A DNA stretch of 64,000 nt from Elioraea thermophila (ex Habib et al. 2022). GTDB lineage: Bacteria; Pseudomonadota; Alphaproteobacteria; Acetobacterales; Acetobacteraceae. The stretch is from assembly GCF_003336755.1 (NCBI RefSeq), contig NZ_QMDI01000002.1, positions 558,001 to 622,000 on the forward strand, in the 5' to 3' direction. The translations under genes and the position numbers were made by a program. Below, one piece after another: positions 1-13,750 of the stretch. Each line of letters begins with the position of its first letter. Position 1 is the first letter of the stretch. Under the pieces are notes generated by a model. That model ran no database searches. It saw only the letters and a program-made list of their open reading frames with translations, and was not told the DNA's origin.

Positions 1-1434
1 GTGCACGGGGATGCGGATGGTGCGCGCCTGATCGGCGATCGAGCGCGTGATCGCCTGCCGGATCCACCACGTGGCGTAGGTCGAGAACTTGTAGCCGCGG
101 CGGTACTCGAACTTGTCCACCGCCTTCATCAGGCCGATGTTGCCTTCCTGGATCAGGTCGAGGAACTGCAGCCCGCGGTTGGTGTACTTCTTGGCGATGG
201 AGATCACGAGGCGCAGGTTGGCCTCGATCATCTCCTTTTTCGCCCGTGCCGCGTCGCGCTCACCCTTTTGCACGGTGGTGACGACACGGCGGAACTCGCC
301 GACCGGCAGGTGCACCTCGTTGACGATGTCGGCGATTTTGGCGCGGATCGCCTCCACCTCCTCGCCGTGCTTGGTGGCGAAGGCCTTCCAGGTCTTGGAG
401 AGGGTCGCCACCCGCTCGAGCCAGCCCGGGTCGAGTTCGTGGCCGCGATACTGCTCGAGGAACTCCTCGCGCTTCACCTTGGCACTCTCGGCGAGCCGCA
501 GGAGCTGGCCCTCGTACTGGGTGAGCCGCTGGTTGAGCTCGCGCAGCTCCTCGACGAGCTGCTCGATGCGGGCGTTGTTGAGGTGGACCTTCTTGACGAG
601 CTCGACCACCTCCTCCTTGGCCTTGGCGTACTTCTTCTCGGCCTGGGTAGAGGGCGTGCCCCCCTCGGAGAGCGTCTTGAGGCGCGCCTCCTGCAGCTTG
701 GCGAGTTTCTTGTAGGCGGCGGCGATCGCCTCGAAGGTGGCGAGCACCTCGGGCTTCAGCTTCTCCTCGAGGGCGGAGAGCGAGAGTGCGGCCTCGTCCT
801 CGTCGAAGTCCTCCGCCTCCTCGACCGGAGGGCCACCCCCCTCCTCCGGGGTCTGGCCCGCGCCGTGGGTGGCTTCGAGGTCGATGATGTCGCGCAGCAG
901 CATCCGCCCTTCCTTCAGGGCGTCGTGCCAGGCGACGATGGCCTTGAAGGTGAGCGGCGATTCGCAGAGGCCGCCGATCATCATCTCGCGGCCCGCCTCG
1001 ATCCGCTTGGCGATGGCGATTTCGCCCTCGCGCGAAAGGAGCTCGACCTGCCCCATCTCGCGCAGGTACATGCGCACCGGGTCGTCGGTGCGGCCGAGCT
1101 CGGCCTCGTCGACGTTGCCGCCCGACCCCTCCTCGTCCTCGTCCTCCTCGGCCTTGATCGCCTTGGCAGGCGGAGCCTCCGGGTCCTCGGTCTCCTCGGA
1201 CTCGACGACGTTGATGCCGAGCTCGTTCAGCTGGGCGAGCGTGTCCTCGATCTGCTCGGAGGAGACTTGGCCCTGCGGGAGGGCGGCGTTGATCTCGTCG
1301 TAGGTCACGTAGCCGCGTTCGCGCCCGCGCGCGATCAGCTTCTTGACGGCGGCCGACTGGCTGTCGAGCAGGGCCTGCTCGGCGACGTCCTCGGCGGCGG
1401 GCTCTGCGGTCGGGGTTGTGGTGGGCTTCGCCAT
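1..1434 (-). CDS. rpoD: RNA polymerase primary sigma factor RpoD (3' end outside window)
   Basis: This is the housekeeping sigma-70 subunit, which directs core RNA polymerase to -10/-35 promoters. The first 478 residues are present and the gene runs off the left edge. Visible are region 1.1 (about residues 20-75), an acidic linker, region 1.2 ([11 protein letters not shown]), a long non-conserved insert typical of proteobacterial RpoD, and region 2 with the core-binding and -10 melting segment ([17 protein letters not shown]). The last visible residues are TIRIPVH, so sigma domains 3 and 4 are missing only because of the window edge. It lies 98 bp downstream of dnaG on the same strand, the standard macromolecular-synthesis order. 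Identification is secure. Confidence 0.98.
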   Translation of the reverse strand, partial: MAKPTTTPTAEPAAEDVAEQALLDSQSAAVKKLIARGRERGYVTYDEINAALPQGQVSSEQIEDTLAQLNELGINVVESEETEDPEAPPAKAIKAEEDEDEEGSGGNVDEAELGRTDDPVRMYLREMGQVELLSREGEIAIAKRIEAGREMMIGGLCESPLTFKAIVAWHDALKEGRMLLRDIIDLEATHGAGQTPEEGGGPPVEEAEDFDEDEAALSLSALEEKLKPEVLATFEAIAAAYKKLAKLQEARLKTLSEGGTPSTQAEKKYAKAKEEVVELVKKVHLNNARIEQLVEELRELNQRLTQYEGQLLRLAESAKVKREEFLEQYRGHELDPGWLERVATLSKTWKAFATKHGEEVEAIRAKIADIVNEVHLPVGEFRRVVTTVQKGERDAARAKKEMIEANLRLVISIAKKYTNRGLQFLDLIQEGNIGLMKAVDKFEYRRGYKFSTYATWWIRQAITRSIADQARTIRIPVH

Positions 1435-1532
1435 TCGGGTCACCTCGAATGCGGTTTCACGGTTCGGGGGAACACGGGGCCCCCTACTCTACGGGTTGGG
1501 TTTCGCCCGCTTCGGGCCTCGTCCGGGCCGCT

Positions 1533-3323
1533 TCAGGGCGCATGCTCCTCGGCCAACAGCCGCTCGCGCGCCTCGACCAGCCGCGCCAGGCGTCGGACGT
1601 TCTCTTCGGTGAACTCGGCCGCGAGGCGGGCGCGCGCCTCGGCGAGATCCTGCTCGAGACGGCCGGGGTCGAGCGCCTGCAGGCCGGCGAGGAAGGCCGT
1701 GCGCACTTCGTCCGGTGTGGCCCCGGCCAAGGTGGTCTGCGGCAAGTCGGAAAAACCCTTCGCGAGCACGGCCTCGAGCGCGTCGCCCAGTCCCGACTCG
1801 CGCAAGTGGTCGATCACGCTCGGGGGATCAAGGGCGGCGATCTCGCCCGCGTTTGCGACCAGCGCGGCCCTGATGCGCTCGAGCGGCGCGGCGGAGAACC
1901 GCTCCGCCGCCAACGCCTCCTCCGCTTCCGCGAGCAGCCAGGGGTGGGCGAGAATGAGGGCGATGAGCGACCTTTCCCGCAGCGCCCGAGTGCGCGCCGG
2001 CGCGAGCGGGGGACGAGCGGGACGCGGCGCCACCCCCCGCAACGGGCCGACGGTTCGCTTCGCCCGCAGCTCGGCATACCAGCGATCGCGGAAGTGGCGT
2101 CGATACTCCTCTTGTAGGGTGCGATCGCCGATCCTGCCCGCCAGCTCCTCGAGCCGCCGCCGCGCCGCCGCCCGCGCCTCGGGCGTCGGCCCTGGCTCGC
2201 CGGCGATCGTCTCGTACAGGAGGTCGGCGAGACTGCGCCGGCGGGAGAGGATGACGGAGAACGCGTCGGGCCCGCGTCGTCGCACCAGGCTGTCCGGGTC
2301 CTCGCCGGCGGGGAGCGAGACGAAGGCGAGGCTGCGGCCGGGCCCGATCAGCGGCAGGGCGAGCTCGGCCGCCCGCAGCGCGGCGCGCGCGCCGGCGGCG
2401 TCGCCGTCGAAGCAGAGCACCGGTTCGGGCGACAGGCGCCAGAGTTCGGCGAGCTGCTCCTCGGTCAGTGCGGTGCCGAGGGGAGCGACCGCGCCACCGA
2501 AGCCCGCCTGATGGAGCGCGATCACGTCGAGATAGCCCTCGACGACCAGGGCGGAGGCCCCGCAGCGGATCGCCTTTGCCGCAAGATCAAGACCGTAGAG
2601 CGTCTTTCTTTTGACAAAGAGCGAGGTTTCGGGGCCGTTCAGATACTTCGGTTGCCCCTCCCCGAGGACCCGGCCACCGAAGCCGATCACCCGCCCGCGC
2701 CGGTCGCGGATCGGGAACATGACGCGGTTGAAGAAGAGATCGACTGCCGGTCGCGACGGCTCGTCCTGTTTCATCAACCCGATCGCGACCAACTGCTCCG
2801 CCGTCACCCCCTGCCGGCGCAGGTCGGCGAGCAGGGCCCCCCGCCCCTCGCCCGACCAGCCGAGGGAGAAGAGGGCGATCGTCTCGTCCATCAGGCCACG
2901 CTCGTGCAGATAGGCGAGCGCCGCGCGGCCCTCAGGCAGGCGCAGACGGCGGGCGAAGGCCTCAGCGGCGGCCTCGGCGATCGCGCTCAGCGAAGCGGCG
3001 CGTTCGGCGGCCGCCGCCGCCTCCGGCGTGGGGCGCGGCACGGCGAGCCCCGCTTCCGCCGCGAGACGTTCCACCGCCTCCATGAAGGAGAGCCCCTCCG
3101 CCCGCATCAGGAAGCCGATGGCGTCGCCATGCGCGCCGCAGCCGAAGCAGTGGAAGAACCCCTTGTCCTCGACAACGTGGAACGAGGGGGTCTTCTCGGC
3201 GTGGAACGGGCAAAGGCCCTTGAGCTCCCGCCCCGCGCGCGTGAGCCGCACGCGCCGACCGATCAGCGCGCCGAGCGGAATGCGGGCGCGCAGCTCGTCG
3301 AGGAAGGCGGGCGGCAGGGCCAT
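1533..3323 (-). CDS. dnaG: DNA primase DnaG
   Basis: DnaG synthesises RNA primers at the replication fork and interacts with DnaB helicase. The protein is 596 residues, normal for the family. The N-terminal CHC2 zinc finger is visible (Cys38, His41, Cys59, Cys62). A Toprim-type catalytic core follows, with VVEGYLDVIALHQAG and the acidic CFDGDAAG motif, and then a helical C-terminal helicase-interaction region. It sits between yqeY (9-bp gap) and rpoD on the same strand, so the three are probably co-transcribed. Confidence 0.97.
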   Translation of the reverse strand: MALPPAFLDELRARIPLGALIGRRVRLTRAGRELKGLCPFHAEKTPSFHVVEDKGFFHCFGCGAHGDAIGFLMRAEGLSFMEAVERLAAEAGLAVPRPTPEAAAAAERAASLSAIAEAAAEAFARRLRLPEGRAALAYLHERGLMDETIALFSLGWSGEGRGALLADLRRQGVTAEQLVAIGLMKQDEPSRPAVDLFFNRVMFPIRDRRGRVIGFGGRVLGEGQPKYLNGPETSLFVKRKTLYGLDLAAKAIRCGASALVVEGYLDVIALHQAGFGGAVAPLGTALTEEQLAELWRLSPEPVLCFDGDAAGARAALRAAELALPLIGPGRSLAFVSLPAGEDPDSLVRRRGPDAFSVILSRRRSLADLLYETIAGEPGPTPEARAAARRRLEELAGRIGDRTLQEEYRRHFRDRWYAELRAKRTVGPLRGVAPRPARPPLAPARTRALRERSLIALILAHPWLLAEAEEALAAERFSAAPLERIRAALVANAGEIAALDPPSVIDHLRESGLGDALEAVLAKGFSDLPQTTLAGATPDEVRTAFLAGLQALDPGRLEQDLAEARARLAAEFTEENVRRLARLVEARERLLAEEHAP

Positions 3324-3332
3324 CCCGACCCG

Positions 3333-3791
3333 TCAGCCCCCGAGGGCGGCCTTCACCACCGGTCCGGCCTTGGCCATGTCGAGGGCACCGCCGTGCTTGG
3401 CCTTCAGCGCCGCCATCACCTTGCCCATGTCCTTCACCGAAGCCGCACCGGTCTCGCCGATCGCCGCCCGCACGGCCGCCTCTAGCGCCTCGCCCTCGAG
3501 CTCGGGCGGCAGGAAGCGCTCGATCACCGCGATCTCCGCCGCTTCCTTGTCGACCAAGTCCTGCCGACCGCCTTGCCGATACATCTCGATGCTCTCACGG
3601 CGGGATTTCACCATCCGCCGCAGCATGGCGAGGATCTCGGCATCCTCCACCTTCTCAACTCCGCGCGGACGGGCCTCGATGTCCACCTTCTTCAGTTCGG
3701 CGAGGATCATGCGGATCGTCGAGGTGGTGGCGGCGTCGCCCGATTTCATCGACGCCTTCAGCGCTTCCATGAACTGCTCGCGCAGGCCCAT
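3333..3791 (-). CDS. GatB/YqeY domain protein
   Basis: This 152-residue protein belongs to the YqeY family, related to the tail domain of the amidotransferase subunit GatB. Its exact role is unsettled, although it is commonly co-transcribed with dnaG and rpoD. The start at MGLREQFMEALK fits the family. An in-frame start 10 codons earlier would lie inside the predicted promoter-leader and is less likely. The sequence is helical and charged, and the C-terminal motif MGKVMAALKAKHGGALDM is characteristic. It is first in the yqeY-dnaG-rpoD cluster and diverges from carA. Confidence 0.93.
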   Translation of the reverse strand: MGLREQFMEALKASMKSGDAATTSTIRMILAELKKVDIEARPRGVEKVEDAEILAMLRRMVKSRRESIEMYRQGGRQDLVDKEAAEIAVIERFLPPELEGEALEAAVRAAIGETGAASVKDMGKVMAALKAKHGGALDMAKAGPVVKAALGG

Positions 3792-3821
3792 CGTCGGTCC
3801 CCGTGTTCGGTCGAGCCGCAC

Positions 3822-3851
3822 ACTATAGTCGAGTTGCGTCAGGACGCGACA
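3822..3851 (-). promoter_or_regulatory. Candidate sigma-70 promoter for yqeY-dnaG-rpoD
   Basis: Read on the minus strand, a -10 box TATAGT (3827-3822) lies about 30 bp upstream of the yqeY start. A weak -35 (TGTCGC, 3851-3846) is 18 bp further upstream. The -10 is five of six to consensus; the -35 is poor. The spacer contains one arm and most of the palindrome at 3833-3850, so a bound regulator could occlude this promoter. Assigned by pattern only. Confidence 0.4.
3833..3850. promoter_or_regulatory. 18-bp near-palindrome between yqeY and carA
   Basis: GTTGCGTC (3833-3840) and GACGCGAC (3843-3850) are inverted copies with one mismatch and a 2-bp centre. The site falls within the spacer and -35 of the candidate yqeY promoter and about 95 bp upstream of the carA start codon. 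Its compact two-fold symmetry suits a dimeric HTH regulator. The identity of any binder is unknown. Confidence 0.4.
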
Positions 3852-3878
3852 TCCGCCGTGGCGGGGGCTGAGTTTCCC

Positions 3879-3929
3879 GGAAATTCCTTCCCGCCCTCTC
3901 CGTCCTTCTTGCGGCGGGAAGAAATTTCC
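3879..3929. promoter_or_regulatory. 17-bp inverted repeat in the carA leader
   Basis: Arms 3879-3895 (GGAAATTCCTTCCCGCC) and 3913-3929 (GGCGGGAAGAAATTTCC) are reverse complements at 16 of 17 positions, separated by a 17-nt loop. The right arm ends 14 nt before the carA ATG. As RNA it would form a strong hairpin next to the ribosome-binding region. As DNA it is a large symmetric operator. There is no following T-run, so it is not a simple terminator. Either a translational control hairpin or an operator for carA is plausible. Confidence 0.6.
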
Positions 3930-3943
3930 GCTACCCGCCGGCC

Positions 3944-5299
3944 ATGGCCAGCGTGGACAAGATCATCGACCGGCTCGGCGGCGCCGAGCGCGCCGCTTCC
4001 CTGACCGGCGTCACCGTCGAAGCGGTGCGCAAATGGCGCCAGGCGCGCGCCATTCCCTCCCGCCACTGGCCGGTGATCCTGAAGGAAACGGGGCTTACGC
4101 TGACCGACATGCCCGGTAGCGAGACGCCCCCCGCCCCGGCGGTTGACGCGCCGCCGCCCGGCGCCACCGCCGCCCTCGTGCTGGCCGATGGGTCCGTCTT
4201 CTGGGGCCGCGGCTTCGGCGCGCACGGCACCGCCGTGGGCGAAGTCTGCTTCACCACCGGCATGACCGGCTACCAGGAGACGCTCACCGACCCCTCCTTC
4301 GCCGGCCAGATCATCACCTTCACCTTTCCCCACATCGGCAATGTCGGCGCCAATGCCGAGGACATCGAGGCGACCACGCCCTTCGCGCGCGGGCTGGTGG
4401 TGAAGGACGAGCCGACGCCGCCCTCGAACTGGCGTGCGGCGCGGTCGCTGCCAGAGTGGTGCGCTGCCCAGGGCCTGCCCGGCCTCGCCGGGATCGACAC
4501 CCGGGCGCTCACGCGTCGCATCCGCCTCGGGGGCGCGCCGAACGGAGTGCTCGCCTTCCCGGCCGACGGGCGCTTCGACCTCGACGCCCTGACAGACCAG
4601 GCGCGCGCCTGGCCGGGGCTTGAGGGGATGGATCTCGCCCTCGAGGTCACCACGCGTCAGCGCTACGCCTGGGACGAGACGGTGTGGGCGTGGCCGGCCG
4701 GCTACGGGCGGCACGAGGCACCGCGCTTCCACGTCGTCGCCATCGACTACGGGGCGAAGCGGAACATCCTGCGCAGCCTCGCCTCCGCCGGCTGCCGGGT
4801 CACCGTACTGCCGGCGACCGCCACCGCCGAGGAGGTGTTCGCCCTCTCGCCCGATGGGGTGTTCCTCTCCAACGGTCCAGGCGATCCGGCGGCGACCGCC
4901 GCCTACGCGGTGCCGACCATCCGGGCGGTGCTGGAGCGGCGCATTCCCCTGTTCGGCATCTGCCTCGGCCACCAGCTGCTTGCCCTTGCTCTCGGCGGCA
5001 AGACCCGCAAGCTGCATCAGGGCCACCGCGGCGCCAACCACCCGGTGAAGGAGCTCGCCACCGGCCGGGTGGAGATCACCTCGCAGAACCATGGCTTCGC
5101 GGTGATCCCCGAAAGCCTGCCCGAAACCGTGCGCGTTACCCACGTCTCGCTGTTCGACGGCACGAACGAAGGGCTTGCCTGCGAGGACCGGCCCGCCTTC
5201 TCGGTGCAGTACCACCCCGAAGCGAGCCCCGGCCCCTCGGACGCGCGGCACCTGTTCGACCGTTTCGTCGCCATGATGGACCGCGCGAGGGCGTCGTGA
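3944..5299 (+). CDS. carA: Carbamoyl-phosphate synthase small subunit with N-terminal HTH extension
   Basis: CarA hydrolyses glutamine and channels ammonia to CarB for carbamoyl phosphate, the precursor of pyrimidines and arginine. The enzyme proper starts near residue 75 ([18 protein letters not shown]). The class I glutaminase domain shows the nucleophile Cys340 (FGICLGHQ) and His424/Glu426 (QYHPEAS). Residues 1-56 are an added small helical domain resembling Cro/YdaS-type helix-turn-helix, with a turn around [18 protein letters not shown], followed by a Pro/Ala linker. The total of 451 residues is about 60-70 longer than usual. A later Met (residue 56, 4109) could start an enzyme-only form, but coding character is continuous from 3944. 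The stop overlaps the next gene's GTG. Confidence 0.96.
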   Translation: MASVDKIIDRLGGAERAASLTGVTVEAVRKWRQARAIPSRHWPVILKETGLTLTDMPGSETPPAPAVDAPPPGATAALVLADGSVFWGRGFGAHGTAVGEVCFTTGMTGYQETLTDPSFAGQIITFTFPHIGNVGANAEDIEATTPFARGLVVKDEPTPPSNWRAARSLPEWCAAQGLPGLAGIDTRALTRRIRLGGAPNGVLAFPADGRFDLDALTDQARAWPGLEGMDLALEVTTRQRYAWDETVWAWPAGYGRHEAPRFHVVAIDYGAKRNILRSLASAGCRVTVLPATATAEEVFALSPDGVFLSNGPGDPAATAAYAVPTIRAVLERRIPLFGICLGHQLLALALGGKTRKLHQGHRGANHPVKELATGRVEITSQNHGFAVIPESLPETVRVTHVSLFDGTNEGLACEDRPAFSVQYHPEASPGPSDARHLFDRFVAMMDRARAS

Positions 5300-6054
5300 G
5301 CCGCCCCTTCGACCTTGCCGGCACCGTCGCCCTCGTCACCGGCGGCAATGGCGGCATCGGGCTTGCCATCGCGCGCGCCCTGCACGCGGCGGGGGCGGCG
5401 GTGATGATCGCCGGCCGCAACGACGCGAAGAACGCGGCGGCGCTTGCCGCCTTCGCCGACCGCGCCGCGGCGGTGATCGCCGACGTCACCGACGAGGCGG
5501 CGGTGCAAGGCATGATCGAAACCACCCTCACCCGCTTCGGCCGCCTCGACATCCTGGTGCTGAACGCGGGAATCAACATCCGAAAGCCAGCCCAGGAGAT
5601 GAGCTTCGAGGAGTGGCGCGCGGTGCTCGCCGCCGATCTCGACAGCGCCTTCCTCTGCGCCCGTGCCGCCTACCCCGCCCTGAAGGGCTCGGGGCGCGGC
5701 CGCGTCATCGCCATCGGCTCCATGCTCTCGCTGTTCGGCGCCGCCTTCGCCCCGGCCTACGGCGCGGCCAAGGGCGGCATCGTGCAGCTCGCGAAATCCC
5801 TGGCCGTCGCCTGGGCGGCGGACGGCATCACCGCCAATGCCATCCTGCCCGGCTGGATCGACACCGACCTCACCCGCACCGCGCGCGACCAGGTGCCCGG
5901 TCTGCACGAGAAGGTGCTCGCCCGCACGCCGATGGGCCGTTGGGGCTTGCCGGAGGACCTCGGCGGCATCGCCGTCTTTCTCGCCTCCCGCGAGGCGGGC
6001 TTCGTCACCGGCGCCGCCATCCCCGTGGACGGCGGGTACGCCGCGGCAATCTGA
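5296..6054 (+). CDS. Short-chain dehydrogenase/reductase
   Basis: This is a 252-residue classical SDR oxidoreductase. The N-terminal nucleotide-binding motif is TGGNGGIG, the NAG motif is LNAGIN, and the catalytic Ser and YxxxK pair are in IAIGSMLS and YGAAKGG. The C-terminal PVDGGY is typical of gluconate-5-dehydrogenase or 3-oxoacyl-ACP-reductase-like members, but the substrate cannot be assigned. The GTG start at 5296 overlaps the carA stop as GTGA, indicating translational coupling, and carB follows after 38 bp. An SDR between carA and carB is not a standard arrangement. Confidence 0.9.
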   Translation: MSRPFDLAGTVALVTGGNGGIGLAIARALHAAGAAVMIAGRNDAKNAAALAAFADRAAAVIADVTDEAAVQGMIETTLTRFGRLDILVLNAGINIRKPAQEMSFEEWRAVLAADLDSAFLCARAAYPALKGSGRGRVIAIGSMLSLFGAAFAPAYGAAKGGIVQLAKSLAVAWAADGITANAILPGWIDTDLTRTARDQVPGLHEKVLARTPMGRWGLPEDLGGIAVFLASREAGFVTGAAIPVDGGYAAAI

Positions 6055-6092
6055 CCCGTTCTGCACACGCACCGTTCCGAATCGACAGCGTC

Positions 6093-9338
<3,246 letters not shown>

Positions 9339-9466
9339 GGCGGATGCGCGCCCCGCCGCGCGGCGGCGGAGGTGGCGTGTTCGTTTCGTCGCCCGGCCGA
9401 GCGTGGCCGGGTGACGATCAAAAGTTCGGTCGTCACGCCAGGACACGAGGACGGAAAGGTTCCGCC

Positions 9467-9940
9467 GTGCAGAAATTTCCGATGACCGCGGAAGGGCTCG
9501 CGAAGCTCGAAGAGGAACTGCGTTACCTGAAGACCGTCGAACGTCCCGCCGTGATCCGCGCCATTGCGGAGGCCCGCTCGCACGGCGACTTGTCGGAGAA
9601 CGCAGAGTATCACGCCGCGCGCGAACGGCAGAGTTTCATCGAGGGACGGGTGGCGGAGCTCGAGGCGCGCATCGCCGCCGCCGAGGTGATCGACATCTCC
9701 AAGCTCTCCGGCAACACGGTCTCCTTCGGCGCCAAGGTCACGCTGCTCGACGAGGAGACCGAGGAGGAGAAGACCTGGCGCATCGTCGGTGCGGATGAAG
9801 CCGACATCAAGAAGGGGCTGATCAGCATCTCCTCCCCCCTCGCCCGCGCGCTGCTCGGCAAGAAGGTCGGCGACGTGGTCGAGGTGCCCGCACCGGGTGG
9901 GGCGAAGAGCTACGAGATCGTCGCGGTCAGCTTCGGTTGA
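9467..9940 (+). CDS. greA: Transcription elongation factor GreA
   Basis: GreA rescues backtracked RNA polymerase by stimulating cleavage of the 3' end of the transcript. The 157-residue protein has the N-terminal coiled coil with the [12 protein letters not shown] tip (acidic Asp/Glu residues that enter the secondary channel) and the C-terminal FKBP-like domain ending in [13 protein letters not shown] start (VQKFPMT) aligns with the usual MxxxPMT N-terminus; an ATG five codons later is the alternative. It lies 128 bp after carB on the same strand. Confidence 0.96.
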   Translation: MQKFPMTAEGLAKLEEELRYLKTVERPAVIRAIAEARSHGDLSENAEYHAARERQSFIEGRVAELEARIAAAEVIDISKLSGNTVSFGAKVTLLDEETEEEKTWRIVGADEADIKKGLISISSPLARALLGKKVGDVVEVPAPGGAKSYEIVAVSFG

Positions 9941-10003
9941 GCCTGGCCTCGGCAAGCTGACACGCTCCCCGAACGCCGTGGCGACGCGATCCAACCGGCG
10001 CAT

Positions 10004-11230
10004 ATGGCGCGGGGTGTTGTGACCGTGGCGGCTGATCCGCGCGCGGTCGACGCAGCGGCGCAACGGATCGCGGGTGGTGTGTTACGGACGCCCGCCGTTC
10101 CCTCGCCGGCCCTGGCGCAACGCCTCGGCGTCGGCTCCCTCGTGCTGAAGCTCGAGACGCTGCAGCGAACGGGCAGCTTCAAGGAACGGGGCGCCCTGAA
10201 CCGTCTGCTTCTCCTCTCGGAGGAGGAGCGGCGACGCGGCGTCATCACGCTCTCCGCCGGCAATCACGCGCAGGGTGTGGCCTATCACGCGGCCCGGCTC
10301 GGCATCCCCGCCACCGTGGTGATGCCGCGACATACGCCGAACGCGAAGGTCGCGCGCACCCGCGCCCACGGCGCGGAGGTGGTGCTCGCCGGCGAGACCC
10401 TGGTCGAAGCCGCAGAAGAGGTGCGTCGGTTGCAGGCCGAGCGGGGACTCGTGCTGATCCACCCCTACGACGACGCGGCGGTGATCGCCGGCCAGGGCAC
10501 GGCGACAGCGGAGCTCCTCGACGACCATCCCGATCTCGACGTGCTCGTCGTCCCCGTCGGCGGTGGCGGGCTGATCGCCGGGGCTGCCCTGGCCGCGCAG
10601 GGGAGGCCGAACTCCCCTCGCCTGATCGGCGTCGAGGTCGAGGGCTGGACTGCCTGCGCGCAACGCCTCGCCGGCGAGCCGGTTCGCGTCGGTGGCACCA
10701 CCATCGCCGAAGGCATCGCCGTGCGCGACATCGGCGAGGCCCCATTCGCCATCATCCGCGAGCATGTCGAGCGCGTGCTCGTCGTGCCCGAGACCGCGAT
10801 CGAGACCGCGATCGGGCTGCTGATCGAGGAGGCGAAACTGGTGGCGGAGGGGGCCGGAGCGGCCGGCATCGCCGCCGTGCTCGCCCATGCGCCCCTCTTC
10901 GCGGGGCTGCGCGTCGGCACCATCCTGTGCGGGGCGAACCTCGATGCGCGGATCCTCGCCAACGTGCTCTTGCGCAACCTGGTGCGCGACGGACGTCTCC
11001 TGCGCGTCAGCCTCGACATCCCCGATCGCCCGGGCGTGCTCGCCGACATCGCGGGACGGATCGCGCGCGCGGGCGGCAACATCATCGAGGTCGAGCACCA
11101 GCGCCTGTTCGCCGCCCCCTCGGTACGGGCGGCCGAACTCGACCTCCTGATCGAGGCGCGCGACGGGGCGCACGGGGCGGAAATCCTGGAGGCCCTGGAG
11201 GGCGCGGCGCTGGCCGTGCGGCGTCTGTAA
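10004..11230 (+). CDS. ilvA: Threonine ammonia-lyase with C-terminal ACT-like domain
   Basis: This is a fold-type II PLP enzyme of 408 residues that deaminates threonine to 2-oxobutyrate, the first step to isoleucine or a catabolic route. The PLP lysine is Lys60 in GSFKERGA, and the glycine loop binding the phosphate is VGGGGLIAG. Residues from about 330 form a single ACT-like regulatory domain (DIPDRPGVLADIAGRI). Length and the single ACT domain match the shorter threonine dehydratase form, so biosynthetic versus catabolic use is open. It may be read through from greA, and it is convergent with bdhA. Confidence 0.9.
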   Translation: MARGVVTVAADPRAVDAAAQRIAGGVLRTPAVPSPALAQRLGVGSLVLKLETLQRTGSFKERGALNRLLLLSEEERRRGVITLSAGNHAQGVAYHAARLGIPATVVMPRHTPNAKVARTRAHGAEVVLAGETLVEAAEEVRRLQAERGLVLIHPYDDAAVIAGQGTATAELLDDHPDLDVLVVPVGGGGLIAGAALAAQGRPNSPRLIGVEVEGWTACAQRLAGEPVRVGGTTIAEGIAVRDIGEAPFAIIREHVERVLVVPETAIETAIGLLIEEAKLVAEGAGAAGIAAVLAHAPLFAGLRVGTILCGANLDARILANVLLRNLVRDGRLLRVSLDIPDRPGVLADIAGRIARAGGNIIEVEHQRLFAAPSVRAAELDLLIEARDGAHGAEILEALEGAALAVRRL

Positions 11231-11250
11231 CCGCCTCCACCGCCCCCGCC

Positions 11251-12030
11251 TCACTCCATGCACCAGCCGTGCGAGGCGATCAGGCTCTGCCCGGTGAGCG
11301 CGGCGTTGGGCCAGGCGGCGAACAGCACGGCGATCTCGGCGATGTCGTCGACGGTGGTGAACTCGCCGTCCACCGTGTCCTTCAGCATCACCGTCCGCGC
11401 CACCTCCTCTTCGCTGAGGCCGTACTGGCGGGCGAGATCGGGAATCTGCCGCTCGACGAGCGGCGTGCGCACGAAGCCCGGACAGATGACGTTCGCCGTC
11501 ACCCCCTTCGGCCCGCCCTCCTTGGCGACGACGCGGGCGAGGCCCAGCAACGCATGCTTCGCCGCCACGTAGGGCGCCTTCAAGGGCGAGGCGAGCTTGG
11601 AGTGCACCGAGCCCATGTAGATCACACGCCCAAACCGGTTCGCGTACATCGACGGCAGGCAGGCCTTGGTGAGTAGGAAGGCGCCGTCGAGATGAATGGC
11701 GATCATCTGTCGCCACTCGGCGTAGCTGAACTGCTCCACCGGCTTGACGATTTGGATGCCGGCGTTGCTGACCAGGATGTCCACCTTACCCCAGGCGTCG
11801 AGCACCCGCTGGACGCCCGCGTTCACCGCCCCCTCGTCGGCGACGTCCATCGCGACCGCCATCGCCTCGCCGCCCGCGCCACGAATCCCTTCGACCGCGG
11901 CTTCCGCTGCCTCGGCGTTGAGGTCGGCGAGCGCGACCTTGGCTCCTTCGTTGGCGAAACGTTCCGCGATCGCGCGCCCGATGCCCGACGCGGCGCCGGT
12001 GACGATCGCGGTCTTCCCCTGCAGTCTCAT
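11251..12030 (-). CDS. bdhA: 3-hydroxybutyrate dehydrogenase
   Basis: This SDR-family NAD-dependent enzyme interconverts 3-hydroxybutyrate and acetoacetate, typically in the use of polyhydroxybutyrate stores. Its 259 residues contain [13 protein letters not shown], the catalytic Ser in [11 protein letters not shown], and YVAAKHA. The C-terminus ([11 protein letters not shown]) closely resembles bacterial 3-hydroxybutyrate dehydrogenases, which is why the substrate is named. It is 30 bp downstream of an Lrp-family regulator on the same strand and likely shares its transcript. Confidence 0.9.
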   Translation of the reverse strand: MRLQGKTAIVTGAASGIGRAIAERFANEGAKVALADLNAEAAEAAVEGIRGAGGEAMAVAMDVADEGAVNAGVQRVLDAWGKVDILVSNAGIQIVKPVEQFSYAEWRQMIAIHLDGAFLLTKACLPSMYANRFGRVIYMGSVHSKLASPLKAPYVAAKHALLGLARVVAKEGGPKGVTANVICPGFVRTPLVERQIPDLARQYGLSEEEVARTVMLKDTVDGEFTTVDDIAEIAVLFAAWPNAALTGQSLIASHGWCME

Positions 12031-12060
12031 CGTGGTCGATGCCTTTCCTCTCTGGCCGGC

Positions 12061-13652
<1,592 letters not shown>

Positions 13653-13750
13653 GCCGGGCGAGGGGAGCGCGAAAGGGGAGACAGCCGGGTCGAGGCCCGG
13701 GGCGACGGGGGCGCGGCCGGCCAGCAAGACAAGGGAGGTAGGACGCGGCG

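Noticed and set aside
1-2511. A plus-strand 836-codon open frame across rpoD and dnaG
   Set aside because: It is antisense to two unmistakable genes; its composition (Leu/Gly/Asp-rich, then Arg/Ser-rich) is the expected shadow of high-GC coding sequence.
13685-13700. CCGGG-TCGAGG-CCCGG hairpin between trxB and lysR as a terminator
   Set aside because: The 5-bp stem has no T-run and the gap is short; read-through into lysR is more likely.
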